Part shown: positions 1 to 11,358 of the stretch, in pieces
Layout of the letters: each line of letters starts with the position of its first letter
Position numbering within the stretch: the stretch's first letter is position 1
NCBI GenBank assembly: GCA_007258455.2
Contig: VDFB02047230.1
Coordinates: 153,127,797 to 153,191,796, forward strand
Origin: Sequoia sempervirens
Taxonomy: Eukaryota > Streptophyta > Pinopsida > Cupressales > Cupressaceae
Direction: 5' to 3'
DNA length: 64,000 nucleotides
The notes under the pieces: model-generated
The model's database searches: none
Told to the model about the DNA's origin: nothing
The model's input: the letters and a program-made list of their open reading frames with translations, nothing else
Made by a program: the position numbers and the translations under genes

Positions 1-420
1 AACAAAAGACAAAACCAACAAACAAGACTAGCAGAACTGGGACCGAACCAAAACCAGAACTTGGAACCTAGAAAAGTTCTAAAGTTCAAGTTTGTCCTGT
101 GCCCGTGCCCACCAAAACAAAAGAACAAACACAAAGGAAAACCGGCGCAACCGGAACTAGATCAGAACCGGGTCTTGGAACTTAGAAAAGTTCATGAGTT
201 CGGTTTTGGTCCCGTTTTTGCTTCCACAAAATCAAAGCTAAAAATCCCAAGGCAAAAACAAAAGAGGTGGAACCAGAACCAGGAACAAAACGGAAATCAA
301 AACTTTAGGAGAAATTCCAAAGTTTAGTTTCGGTTCCAGTTCTGCATCCACTGGAACAAAAAAGAAAAACTCCTAAGGCAGAAAACAAAAGAGTCAAAGG
401 ACAAAGAACAGAATGAAGGG
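1..420. repeat. Degenerate tandem repeat, roughly 120-bp unit, about three copies
   Basis: Blocks near 40-160, 165-290 and 290-400 share the order 'ttggaac...tagaaaagttc', then 'ttcggttttggtcc' or a close relative, then 'tccac' and an A-rich 'aaaacaaaag' stretch. The copies are strongly diverged and the left edge is cut by the window. The open frame through it follows repeat composition and resembles no protein I know. Confidence 0.5.
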
Positions 421-438
421 GACCCATTTTAAACAAGT

Positions 439-1771
439 TTAAAATGGGGTGGTTATGCAAGGCATAATATAGTCAAACACATCCCCCTTGGGATGTATAG
501 ACACCTCCAAGTTGGCCTCCTTGTTAGAGAATAAAGATGCAGAAATATCAACAGCTTCAATGGAGCAGACCCCACCATTTTCAATGCTCAATTCCCCTTC
601 ATTCTTATGGTCTTTTATTATTTTTGATTCCTTTGTTAAGCCAACAATTTTTAAATCTTTGAAAAATTCATCATTAAATGAATAAAGCTCATTCACTGTA
701 ATAGATTCATTACCCTTGGGTTTCTTTATTTGTCTTATTTTCTGAAGAGCCAATTGTTGTGCATTAAGCTTACAATTAAAAAAAACCTTATTCGAATCAT
801 TTGGGCAGGGAGGTTGAAGAAAATTCCTATCAAAAAATAGGTCCCCCACCTCATCACCATTATTATTCATGACAATGTTCATATCCTGAATTAATGAGTT
901 CAAATTTTGTGCATTACTGATTTCAACCTCATTTGCAGAGGTGGCCAAATCCTTCTAGTGTTCAACTCTCAGGGGAGGACAACCTTCCTTTTCCTCCCCC
1001 AAAAGGTTAAAATCCCCACCAAACTCTGGCGAAACATGCTTATTGCTCTTATTACTCCATAATTTGGCTTTTTATTCATCTTGTTTTTAATCACTTGAAA
1101 ATTCCTTCTAATATTCCCTTCTCTGTGATAGAGATAACAAGAATTAAGTCCTCCTAGGGTTTCCAAAACATAATTGATGGTGCCAAACTTTAATTTAATT
1201 TCTAGGATCTGTAGAAGATCCAGTCCCGGGTTTATAGAGACCAAAACCCTCACATCTGAATGGGGAAGAGGTGATTTGGTCTCGTCTGTTCTCAACACCT
1301 TGTCATAAGGCTCAAGAAAAAGAGGAACAAATTTCTAGATCCGAGGGGGAAAATTTTTATAACCAACCATCAAGGATTGGACAAGGCCAGAACCTCCTCA
1401 TTTAGAGCCTCTGGATGCCATGCTAGGGCTCGAAAAGTAACCTTTCCAATAGTCCAAAATTCCTTGTTAACAATTTCCTGTTGAAATTTAGGGTTGTTAA
1501 AGAAAACAACAAATAATCCTTTTTGCACCATTCTACAATAATAAAAATGCAACCCTAATTTCTTTTCCCACACATTTTTGAACCATTCTTCCGTATATTT
1601 CCTAGTCAGGAACCTATCAGGGTTGACAGCCGCAAAGAAAATAGAAGTCTTAGAAAGCCTCACATCCTCCTCATAAATAGCTTTATCCAATTCTTCATTT
1701 GGAACCAAGACAGATTTTAAAGGAGGAGACAATGATTTCTTACCTTGCCCCTCTTCTCCATCACCTGCCAA
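439..1771 (-). pseudogene. LINE ORF1-like relic: DUF4283 domain plus decayed zinc knuckle
   Basis: Read on the minus strand, the first part (1771 to 1370) starts at a plausible ATG (MAGDGEEGQGKK). It has the DUF4283 pattern: an F-x-x-x-W-x-x-x-x-G block, 'GLFVVFFNN', then 'EFWTIGKVTFRALAWHPEAL', matching the family's 'PW..g...l.l..W.P' signature. The next part (1298 to 969) is in another frame. It carries the usual following segment (VRVLVSINPGLDLL) and a C-Y-L-Y-H-R-E-G-N-I-R-R-N-F stretch that fits a CX2CX4HX4C knuckle with three ligands lost. The last part (948 to 439) is in a third frame and has no recognised fold. In plants this pair is typical of nucleic-acid-binding ORF1 proteins of L1-type LINEs. 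No endonuclease or reverse transcriptase follows before the window edge. At least two frameshifts make it a pseudogene. Confidence 0.7.
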
Positions 1772-2230
1772 CGGAGTAGTCCAGTTGGTAACAAACTTTG
1801 CACCCTACAGAAGATACTCACACTCGCCCACCATAATATCTCTGAAAGACTTAATAGACTTGCTAGAAGTCGATCCATTTAAGGAATCTACTGCGGGAAC
1901 CTTATCCCCCATTCATTATGACCATAAATCCCCAAAGCAATCAACCACATGCCTTGGCATGAATGAAAAAACCGACGGGAGGAGCTTGTAAAACACACCA
2001 CACCCGATTAGAAGATAATATTGCTCCCACACTGTATAGTACAATACAAAGTCCAGAAAATGATGATTCAGAATCATGCAGGAGGGTCAAGCCTCCTCCA
2101 CGGGTGCCCAAGGACACCCACAAAACAAGCAACCACACGTGCGACCAAGTTACAGAACCCTTTTTTCTTTTCTTTTGTCTAAAAAGTTTACTAATTGTGA
2201 TTAAATGTAGCATTCAATTTCATTCCTCGA
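1772..2230. other. No gene recognised
   Basis: Short overlapping frames exist on both strands but none resembles a known family. The stretch may hold the 5' flank of the minus-strand LINE-like relic that begins at 1771. Confidence 0.4.
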
Positions 2231-3070
2231 AAATATAGCCTTTAAACCTGCATGCTTTTTGAAATTCCTAAAAAAGACAACTCAAGGTTATTTCATACAT
2301 AGCATTCAATGAGATAATGGTGCCTTTGAAAGCTAAGATAAGTCCACAATGTCACATGGTCATAGAAACTTGGAACCTTAGAACCAAAGTCAGAAGTTTT
2401 AAATTTTTGGAAACCTTCGACTCACTGACTACAAAGATGACCAACAAAGACTTGCAACTCAACAAAGTGAACCAATTTAGGGAATCGAGAAGTTATGAAA
2501 ATTTAGTACTCTACAACAAGGTTATAAAACTCAGAAGACTAGTGACTAAGGTTAGGAAAAGCACAAAAATCATGACTTTGAGCATTCGCCAAGATAAATA
2601 AACAAGGAATTGAAAATGAATGAGGTAAAAGACCTGAAAGACTAAAGAAAGGGAAGTTAAAATTGTTGACACTAGTTTAAAATTTACAGATAACAAGAAG
2701 TAAGTATAATGAGCTTCTTGATGAATATAATAAGAGTTAGCAAAAGGTTGTTGGACTTGAAATAGAGCTAGCATTATGGAAACAACAAGTGGAAATATTA
2801 AGGTCTCAAGGACCAGCTAGTTCAAGTCATGTTGTGACCAGGGAGTGGATAATTTCTCATGAGAATATCTTTTCATTTGTTGTAATCATTTCTTAAGGAA
2901 ATGACCAATATAATCTATCAAATGAAAATGCGACATGTATACACTATACATATTGGCCTAAAGCTTGTTTTTCTCCCTTATTTTGAGTCTATCATCTCTC
3001 CAGTTGTAACATTTTATATGAATTATTAATGAAATTTGATCAATGGTCTTTCATTAATCTTCTTTGTCAT
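2231..3070 (+). pseudogene. Possible coiled-coil coding remnant with AT-rich 3' flank
   Basis: The plus strand has a charged, K/R/N-rich frame at 2317-2601. After in-frame breaks, a leucine-rich heptad-like stretch follows near 2710-2880 (ELLDEYNKS, then VVGLEIELALWKQQVEILRS). Beyond 2900 the DNA is AT-rich and non-coding, with several aataaa/attaat-like stretches resembling a 3' UTR. I do not recognise the protein. The structural impression is a coiled coil. It could also be chance AT-rich coding. Confidence 0.3.
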
Positions 3071-3810
3071 TATGCATTGATGTATGTTTTAATTTTGGCT
3101 CTAGTTTAATGAACCAGTTAAAAGTACCTTGATTAAAGCATGAATTCATATATATGTTTAGTGGATTTGATAAGTAGTCATGGAGTTGGAGTATTGATGT
3201 TTGAATTTTAATGCAATTTCACTAAGATTATGGATTCCTGGAATTAAAATCACTTGATAGTTCATATTTTAATTATGTTAAAAGTAAAACTTGAACATGT
3301 ACTCAATGATTCATCACTCAACTCAATGCTTAATAACATATTAACAATAGTATTAGTAGCATATACAACAATGGACATCAGCAATCATTTAATGTGTATC
3401 TAATAGTTGAAACCACTACCAGACTTTTTCTTTAAATGATAAAATAATTAATACATATAATTAAACATCAACACATTACTGAAGTCTGAATTTGAGATTT
3501 TTTATTGATTATCACATTAAGGAATACATAGAGGCATTGGCAATGCAAAATATTGCTCAAAGACAACTCTGCACAGTTCTAAGTTGGAACTTGGAAGCTC
3601 ATATTATCAAAAATCAAATCACTACATCACCTTTTCTAGCAACCTCCACTGTTCAAGTGGTGGAATTGTCATTTGTTCTAACTGATGTTGTTTGACTTAA
3701 AGATTTGTTAATAATTTATGATTGAAATTGGAACCTATCTTGGATTCTTCAATCAATTTTGCATTCAAGGTTAGTAATGGTTTGATGGAATCCAAATAGT
3801 TCACCACATT
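3071..3810. other. AT-rich spacer, no gene recognised
   Basis: I see no reading frame with family resemblance, no LTR ends and no clear tandem repeat. The short frame at 3492-3695 is unrecognised. Confidence 0.4.
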
Positions 3811-3819
3811 TGGGTTATG

Positions 3820-5063
3820 AGGAAACTAGTCCAAATCAATCTTCCTTGCACCCTTCATCTTCTTTCTAAAATCATTCTTTCCAGTGAATCGCTCATTTGT
3901 GTCAAAATCCTTTGGCAAACCAAGCTCTATGACTTACTTACCTTTTCATCCACCTTCTTCATCTTGTCTACAGCCAAATGCAAATATTCCTTCATTTCAC
4001 ACATTCTCAAACACTTTTTAATGATAGATGACAACGTCATTGATGTAGCAAGCCGATTAGTAATCCCTTTTGATTTCAAAACATTTTCATAGGCTCTGTA
4101 GACTATTTTTTGAATTTGATTTGTAGATTTCTCTAATACCAGCAAATTTTTGTTGTCCACTAAATATTTGTTGAGCTTCTTATAATGTTGTCTGATAGCA
4201 TCAATCAATTGAAACATGTCACACAAATGATCAATCCTCTACATTATTTCATCCCGGATCTTTTGTTTCATATGTCTCATTATTTCTTTACAAAATTCAG
4301 ATAACTTATTTTGACAAGACTTAATTTCATTTTTTGCTTCCATCAACTCTGCCTCTAGTTTTTCATTTATTTTTCTCTCCTTCTCCATTTTTTGTTCCCA
4401 CAATGCATTTCCATTTGCAATGCTTAGTCTTAATTTTTCTAAAGTGGATTTTTCCTCATCATATTTCTTGTTGCTCTCATCTAGCCTTTGCTTTAGTTCA
4501 TTCACTTCAATCTCATTTTTCTTATCCTCTTTGCTTGTTGATGTAGAGGCAGATTTTTTTATTCTTTTTTCTAGTTCATTGCTCTTGTTATCTGTTGATT
4601 TCCTCTTTGCTTTCTCATTTGCTAGGTCTACCTATAAATTTTCTATTCGAGTATGTAACATTTTTTTCTCTCTATATTTCTTTAGAAATGATGTGTACAC
4701 CAATTCATTATTCTTTGACACATTAATTTTGTCAATATTTTTGAGCCCAGAAAAATCCAATTGAATATTGTTCACCTAGAATTCAGATCGAACCATATAA
4801 TTTGTTGGTTTGTTTTGAATTGTGGGAACAAGAATTGTGTACTCCATGATTTCTTTATTTGTGTCAAATTTGGGTAATACCATGGTTGTTGCAAACTCTG
4901 AAGTTATAGCAGATGCACTCTCCATCAGTTGCTTCTTTTCTTTTTTATTCAAGTGTAATTTATTTTTAAACTCTTCAATACAATTAAAACCTAGGGACGC
5001 TAGAACAATGGAATGCTTGAATGGAAAAGGAATAGGAGTAATTGTAGTTGCTAATGATCTCAC
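3820..5063 (-). pseudogene. Unrecognised decayed gene, C-terminal coiled-coil part
   Basis: On the minus strand one frame runs from about 5063 to 3927, broken by stops at 4776, 4239 and 3927 that are all TAG. The residues form a K/E-rich heptad region typical of a long coiled coil; 'NELKQRLDESNKKYDEEKS' begins near 4505. It is preceded by 'PFPFKHSIVLASLGFNCIEE' and followed by 'LATSMTLSSIIKKCLRMCEM'. It lies downstream of, and in a different frame from, the G-patch part at 5177-5941, and probably belongs to the same former gene. I do not recognise the family. A coiled coil suggests an oligomeric or structural protein, but function cannot be assigned. Confidence 0.5.
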
Positions 5064-5176
5064 AACTAGCTGGGAAATAAATCCTTTGTGGTGGATCCAC
5101 TAGTAGTGTGACTTGGACTTGTCAAAATCCTTTGCCTCTTCTGTATGCATTGATCACCTAGTGTTTCTATGGTATA

Positions 5177-5941
5177 TTATATTGTTGTCCTCTTGTGTGT
5201 AATTTGTTGTTGTAGCACATATTGACCACTACTAGTAATACTACCCATACCATCACCACCAAAGGCAGTGCCAATTGCACTAAGCTCTCCACCATGGGCA
5301 TGTCCTAGTTGTGATTGTATCTGACCATGAGGATGAGGATTTGAAGCTCTAAAAAATTGAATTCTTTTGGCTCTACTTGTATGTCCTTGGTCTACTTTAT
5401 CAGTTCCAAGGCCATATTTATCAACTGGTCTTCTATGTCGTACATCTATTACTATAGGAATTCCTTGTCCTTGGGACCCCAAACCACCACCTTCATAACC
5501 CATTTTTTCAGCTATGGTTGCTCTTGAAGTATATGCTTCTTTTGTGGCCTCACTTAAACCAGCTTTGACATGGCTTTTTTCTACTTCTTCCCTATCATCA
5601 TTAGATTCATCATCAGTTTCTTTGTCTCCAAGTTCATCGAGATGCTCTATATTCCACAATTTTCTAAACTTGTGATCTTCTTCAGTATCTCCATACTCTA
5701 CAAGAGCTCTTGGATCACCTATCTCCTTCCTCATAGACCAAAAGGCGGTAATTTTTTATCGTGACCAATTTTTATCTGTAACTTCCTTCTCTAGAGAATC
5801 TAGTATTTTTACTCTACTAGATGGTTTATGACTTTTTTCATAAAAATTGATGTACCTCCTAATTGTCTTTTGATGCACTGCCATAATTTTTGCTAACAAT
5901 TGTTCAAGAGAAATACCATTCTCAGCAGCACTTTTCTCCAT
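5177..5941 (-). pseudogene. Decayed gene segment with a G-patch domain
   Basis: Minus-strand reading from 5941 to 5177 stays in one frame with one TAA at about 5756. The first part contains 'RRYINFYEKSHKPSSRV' and 'EKEVTDKNWSR'; the second opens 'AFWSMRKEIGDPRALVEYG'. An acidic linker follows (ETDDESNDDREEVEK), then a clear G-patch: 'EKMGYEGGGLGSQGQGI' with a terminal 'VDKYGLG'. G-patches bind RNA or activate DEAH helicases in host proteins, and also occur in some retroelement polyproteins. The tail is glycine/histidine-rich. Its K-M-G-Y-x-G core resembles the G-patches at 57.2 kb and 61.0 kb. No retroelement domain is seen beside it, so host gene or mobile-element cargo remains open. Confidence 0.6.
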
Positions 5942-6041
5942 TGCTCATTGACTTCATCCCAAGAATCCTTGTTTCTCAATTTTTCAAGCAAGGGTTTACT
6001 TTGATGTTGAACTCTACTTGTAGTATTCTTATTGAGCACAA

Positions 6042-7335
6042 TCATTGATTTAATGATGTCACATGGATCATACTGCCAGTGACAGATAGCATCAAAATAA
6101 AAAAATTCAAAAGATTATGTGTCACACTAAATGCTTTTCTCTCAAATGTGAACCCTCCACATGAAAAAGGTAAAGAAGGAAATAAGGTCTTCTTTTGTTG
6201 ATCAACAAAGTGTAGTTCATCAGTACTTTGTGTCTGCCTTACATATTCCAATGCAAAAACCCTTTCTGTCATATGTAGTGGAAGTTTGTATGGTTGGTAC
6301 TCTTGATTCATAAAATCTTAGCACAGTATATTCTTCCATTAAGTACCAATCATCCAATTGTATTTCTTTTCCTAGTTGAATGTAGTTTCTACATGATATA
6401 GGCAATCTAGGAATTGGAGTATTTGTAAATGCTTGATGCAAAGGAACCAAAAAGTAGTCTACAAAATGACTGTAGTTCCTTCAAAAATCATCCATCCTTA
6501 TCTTAGTGGTCCATTCATATACTGGAGCCATTTTCTTTTCCTCAGCATTACTATAGGGTTGAATCTGAAGCTTGTTGGTCTTAAACATTCCTCTAAATTT
6601 GAATAAAAAAAGATAGCACAAGTACGTTGTGAACCTAAATGTCTTGGTGGAACCTCCTTTAATCATTAAAAAAAATTTATGCATGGATTCTACAATGTGC
6701 TCAATAAAATTATATTTGACATGTGGAACACCATAATGGATATTATATACCATTTCAAGGAGGCTTACACCCACTTCCAAAATGCTATCTAGTCCGAGGA
6801 AAAATGCTAGCATGGAAATAGTATCCTGAACCCATGGTTTAAAAATATCCAAATCATAAGGAGGCGTATGATCACCTTTCAATTTGTTTCTATCTTGAAC
6901 TATTTTATTTATGAAAGATTTTTTCTCCATTTCATCCACTGCTTCATAATCACTAGCAAGCTTTTCTAGGTCAATGTGGACATTTCCAAATTCTTCGGTT
7001 GCAAACCCCAACACTTTTCCAAGTTCTTCCACATTAACGGATAACAATTCTTCTTTGCTATCTTTATTAAAAAATTCTCTTTTGTTATCATCATAATTTT
7101 AGGCATAGACCATGATAAATTCTAGGCAAGGGAAAACCTCATGCAACATCATGTGCCCTAATCCAGTTAGCCACGGTGCACTAAAACTATTAACTTGCAT
7201 TTGCTTTGCGGCCTTATTCTGAGATGAAAATCTAAGTTCTGAGGTATGCCTACCATAGGTTTCAGGATCATAAATATCATGGTATTCATTAGTGAAAACT
7301 GGGGTTTTAAGAAATTTTTCATAATGTATTTTTTA
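6042..7335 (-). pseudogene. Unrecognised decayed gene, N-terminal part
   Basis: Minus-strand coding-like sequence runs from about 7335 to 6220, with frame changes. From about 7320 it reads through 'NEYHDIYDPETYGRHTSELR' and 'LTGLGHMMLHEVFPCLE'. It then continues from 7047 (VEELGKVLGFATEEFGN) through 'PWVQDTISMLAFFLGLDSIL' and 'YNFIEHIVESMHKFFLMIKG' to a TGA at 6481. A further segment at 6450-6220 contains 'CRNYIQLGKEIQLDDWYLME'. The spacing and shared orientation suggest one former gene with the two parts at 3.8-5.9 kb, together around 1,000 residues. I do not recognise it. The hydrophobic-helical character and W/L spacing vaguely recall plant-mobile-domain proteins, but I cannot support that assignment. 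Confidence 0.5.
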
Positions 7336-7339
7336 ATCC

Positions 7340-8062
7340 GACATTGCTCTAGTGGTACTAGTGGTAGATATGTTTATACAATGTGAAATTGTGAATTCCC
7401 TATTAATCCTCCTTAATTTTTATTAATTCTTAAGTCTCTCAACCCTAAACCCAAACTTCAAAGTTTGAGAAAATAATATTTTAAGAAATGTCAAACAATG
7501 AAATGTAACCGCATGAATTCTTTCACTTACCTGGGTTTTGATTCTTGAAAAGATTAATGTCGATAGTTGTAGAAAATAGGTTACTAGAATGGCTTTGTTG
7601 GAAGTGGAATTATGGAACCCAGAATAGGGTGGTGCACTACAATAAGCAAACTAAAGACTGAAATCTCCCTGTGTGCTCACCCTCTCACTTAAAAATAAAA
7701 TCACTTAGCAGTAGAAAGTTCTTTTTTTTAACATTAAAGTGAATGAAACATCTACGTGTTACTTCTGGACTACACAATTAGTACATGGATGACAGCATTT
7801 AAAACAATCCATTTAGTCCTGCATTGACAACAAATTCTAAACTGTTGATCTTTGTAAATCTAACGATTATAGGGTGATTTCAGAGGTTTGAGTTTGCAAG
7901 CCTAGCGCTCTATGCACTTCATTCTTGAATGCAACTACAACCATACATCAAATGTTCATCGAATAGTTGAGTAATGTATGAAATAAATAATAAACATGTA
8001 TTTTAAAGTTGTTTTAAACTTTAATGTGCTAGGATCAACATCAAGGCCGAGGGGCTAGTAAC
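7340..8062. other. Spacer with a diverged copy of a 14-kb-region repeat
   Basis: No gene is seen. Near 7880-7970 the sequence 'atgcaactacaaccatacat', followed by 'gttcatcgaatagttga', resembles the repeats at 14,180-14,230 and 14,630-14,675. The rest is AT-rich spacer, probably the 5' flank of the minus-strand decayed gene. Confidence 0.45.
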
Positions 8063-8067
8063 TTAAC

Positions 8068-9380
8068 TGTTGGAAATAGGATGTCATTTAATTGCAATCA
8101 TTAACATTATTTATTTCATGTATCTCCTAAGTCCTTGGAAAGTGTTCTCAAACACTAGGATTAGAAAGAGATTAATTTTGAATGAAATAATCATGTTAAT
8201 TGACATTTTTTATTAATTCTAAATGATAGGATCATGTGAGGGCATCCAAGATGAGTTCCTAAATAATAGGAGCACATGGGGCACCCATATAGAAGGTGGC
8301 ACTCACCTTGAGTTAAGTTAACTATTTGGAGTAAGAGATAACACTTTTGTAATGCATGTAAAGATCCTAGGAGTTAGGGATTGATGTTTACATGCATGAA
8401 GTTTAGTTTATTTTAGTTCAAATTAGTTTAGTTCAGTTTAGTTTAGTTCAGTTCAGTTTAGAATCAGTTTAATTTGGTTTAGTTCAGTTTAGTTCAATTC
8501 AGTTTAGTTCAGTTCAGTTCAGTTATGGTTTAGTTATCTTCAATTAGTTTTAGTTGAATGCTAGTTGACTTCAGTTAACTTGGAATGCATGACTAATGAC
8601 TTTAGTTGCATGACAGATAATAGGTGACTTCCTTTAGTTAACAGGGGATGACCATTCTTGCATGAATGGTGGAGAGATATGTTTCAGTTAACAGAGAATG
8701 ACTTGGACCCACCTTGGGCGCCCAAGTTGGCTTCTTGGAGTAAACACTTTTGCATGCTAAGATATTTTAGAAGGCCGAGTTAAGTGGGTCCATTCTTGGG
8801 CGCCAACTTTGAGGATAAGCTTTGAAGATATCTACGAAATAAAGGTTGAGTTATGACTTCAGTTTGGGAAGTCCAAATGGATGAAGGAGATGATTTGACA
8901 TTGTTCTTCACGGCAGAACTCTACTTGCAAGAGATAGGCGTAACTTTTGTGAGATAGGGATTGAGCTTTGTAATTGTAACTCTTTGGAGTTTACAAGGTT
9001 GATTATTTCCTATTTATCTCAAGCAAGTTGAAGAGAGTTATGTATCAATTTTATTTTAGGTTATGAAGAAAATTTGGTGAAGGAAAAAGAAGCATTCTCA
9101 AGCAAGAATTGGAATTATTTGTAATCTACTTCAGAGATTAAATAATACATTGATTCTTGGTGGAGTTTTTTCCCGAAAGGGTTTCTCTATAGTATATTTT
9201 GTGTATCTTCTAATATCCTGTCTAATTCTTCTACAACTTCTATCTTCATTCTACAAATGATAAAATGAATTAATCAAATAATCACCCAGAAATAATTTGT
9301 AACAAAGAATACATATTTTGATCAGCAAGTATAATATTTTTACAAAGTATTAACCTACATAAACACCTCAATTTTCAACA
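8068..9380 (+). repeat. 5' LTR of the copia element
   Basis: About 1.31 kb, bounded by TGTTG and CAACA, the short inverted ends usual for LTRs. It includes a pentanucleotide array at 8401-8530 and a 3' region ending in 'acacctcaattttcaaca'. The matching copy is at 11359-12693. Confidence 0.92.
8401..8530 (+). repeat. (AGTTY)n pentanucleotide array inside the 5' LTR
   Basis: Runs of AGTTT and AGTTC in mixed order, with a few interruptions such as 'agaatc' and 'aatttggtt'. The homologous array in the 3' LTR (11692-11840) differs in length and unit order, which indicates slippage since insertion. Confidence 0.85.
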
Positions 9381-9382
9381 TT

Positions 9383-9394
9383 TGGTATCAGAGC
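9383..9394 (+). other. Primer-binding site, initiator tRNA-Met type
   Basis: TGGTATCAGAGC lies two bases after the 5' LTR end. This is the standard complement to the 3' end of plant initiator tRNA-Met used by most copia elements to prime minus-strand DNA synthesis. Confidence 0.93.
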
Positions 9395-9511
9395 TAAGGT
9401 TGGGTAGAGTATTGGGACACCTTTCTCTTAAAATATTGGAGGTTTTTTTGTTGTAGTGGGAGCTTTTACTATTTTTGTTATTGCTGATTTTTAGAAAATA
9501 ACTTTGTTACA

Positions 9512-10357
9512 ATGAATTTTCATTTAGATATTGAAAGGATCAATGGATCTAATCATGAGATGTGGAAATTAAAAATGGAGGATCTCCTTGAAGAGAGAGA
9601 TCAGTGGTTAGCTATTGGTAATGAGACAAAGTCACCTACAACGATGTCAGATGAGGATAGGGCTAAGATTGATAGGAAGGAAAGAGGGACCATAAGATTA
9701 TGTCTTGTTGATGTTGTTCTCTTGAATGTTTCAGAAGAAACTACTACATATAAGCTATGGAAGAGAATAGGTGATATTTATCAAACTAAAAGTCTTACTA
9801 ATAATTTTTATTTGAAAAAATAGTTGTATTCTTTAAAGATGAAAGATGGTGATTCTATTGCAAATAATTTGAATTCTTTTAATTTGATTCTAAGTCAATT
9901 AGCATCTGTAGATGTAAAGCTAGAAGATGAAGATAAATGAATTTTGTTACTTTGTTCTTTACCAGAGTCTTGGGAAAACCTAATTGTTGCTATCAATGGT
10001 AGTGGTGTAGATCCTAAGATGGACAATATAATTCCTACTCTCCTATCAAAGGATTTGAGGAGGAAGTCTAAAGAGGGAATCCAAGATGCCTTGTTTGTAA
10101 AAGGTAGGCCTAAGAAAAAGGAACCTAAGGGAAACAAGGAAGGAAAGGGTAAGTCCAAAGGATATTCTAAAACCCCTAGTAAGAGTAAGATAATTTTTTG
10201 TAACTATGGGAAACTATGACATGTGAAGAAGGATTGTAAGAACAAGAAAGAAAGTTATGGTTCTTCTACAAAGGAATCCTTGGATGTCAATAATGATGCA
10301 TTGGTTATTTCAGCTAATATTGTTTGTGATAACTCTTTTATTCATGTTTCAAAGTGA
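9512..10357 (+). pseudogene. Copia gag with three in-frame stops
   Basis: The frame starts at ATG 9512 with 'FHLDIERINGSNHEMWKLKM', the typical N-terminal copia gag motif (a 'L.G.Ny..W' type block, UBN2/DUF4219 class). It runs in one frame to about 10357 through stops at 9821 (TAG), 9938 (TGA) and 10217 (TGA). Recognisable parts are 'LLCSLPESWENLIVAINGSG', a lysine/glycine-rich basic stretch, and a zinc knuckle C-N-Y-G-K-L-*-H-V-K-K-D-C near 10197-10235 (CX2CX4HX4C pattern, with Y at the second Cys and a stop beside the His). Gag would form the virus-like particle; this copy cannot make full-length protein. Confidence 0.88.
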
Positions 10358-11348
10358 TCTTCATGAAGAGGATGGTAGTCATGATGCCATGTGTAACTCG
10401 ATACCATGGTTCAGTGGGAGTTGTTAGCGGTGACACAGATGCATCATTGGTAAGATTATCTTCATGTGATTGCGGATATGGTTTTTTATTGGTTTAGAGT
10501 GGTTGTTATTATATCAGGGTTTACTCTTGATTCTAGATTAGAGTTTGGCATATTACATGTTCTCTTGAGACCAAGATGTATGTTATGGTGCATGTGATCT
10601 CCTAGGAGGAGATGGTTAGATCATGGATGTCATGTTTATGTTCAAGATTGGAGCTTTGAAATTGATCTTGTGTAGTTCTCTTATGTATTGGGTACATTAA
10701 TCATTTTCTTGATTACTTCATGATAGTGCTATGTTGCATTTGGAGTTTGGCATGGATTGGTTGGTTACAGATCCTCATGGATACTTGGAGAAATAGGTGA
10801 GGCTTGAGTTCTCTTATGGTAAGAGATATATGTTGGAATGGTTACTAGTAAGAAAAGCTATTTTCAACAGTAAAGACCGAGAATCCTACACCTTGGTTTA
10901 ACGTGAGTTCAACACACTTGGCGGTTTCACATATCTCCAAAGACGTAGTTTGGATACAGAGACTTGGGAAAGGTATTGGTTTTAATTGCAAGTAAGTTAA
11001 ACTTGAATGTGATAGTTAGCATACTATGTGTTTAGCCAAAAATCCTATGTATCATGCTCATACTAAGCATGTTGATATTCAATATCACTTTGCGTGAGAA
11101 ATGGTTGAGAGTGGGAAGGTATTAATTGAGAAAGCTGACACTTTAATTAATGTTACAAATTATCTTATGAAACTAGTAGATGAGTTCTCTTGGTTTTAAT
11201 CATTTGCTTGGAGCTTCATGATTATGCAAGTTGCATTTGAAGTTGGCATGGATTGATTAGTTGGTGCAGGAAGGCCATTGGCCTTAAGTCCTATACTTGA
11301 TTTATAATATTTATTCCTTGTTTAGAATAATTGCAATGTATAATTTCC
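10358..11348 (+). pseudogene. Copia pol remnant, RNase H C-terminal end only
   Basis: Most of this stretch has no readable coding. From about 11010 the plus strand reads 'MCLAKNPMYHAHTKHVDIQY' followed by 'HFA', a stop and 'EMVESGKVLIEKAD'. This is the conserved end of copia RNase H (the NP.YH.RTKHID..YHF.RE pattern) and the downstream tail to about 11200. Protease, integrase and RT are absent between gag and this piece, so a large deletion joined the two ends. What lies at 10,360-11,000 is unclear. Confidence 0.75.
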
Positions 11349-11358
11349 AGTGGGAGAA
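11349..11358 (+). other. Polypurine tract of the copia element
   Basis: AGTGGGAGAA sits immediately upstream of the TGTTGG start of the 3' LTR, the position expected for the plus-strand primer. Confidence 0.85.

Noticed and set aside
439..685. Plus-strand frame opposite the LINE-like relic
   Set aside because: It lies antisense to the better supported minus-strand DUF4283/zinc-knuckle unit and has no family resemblance.
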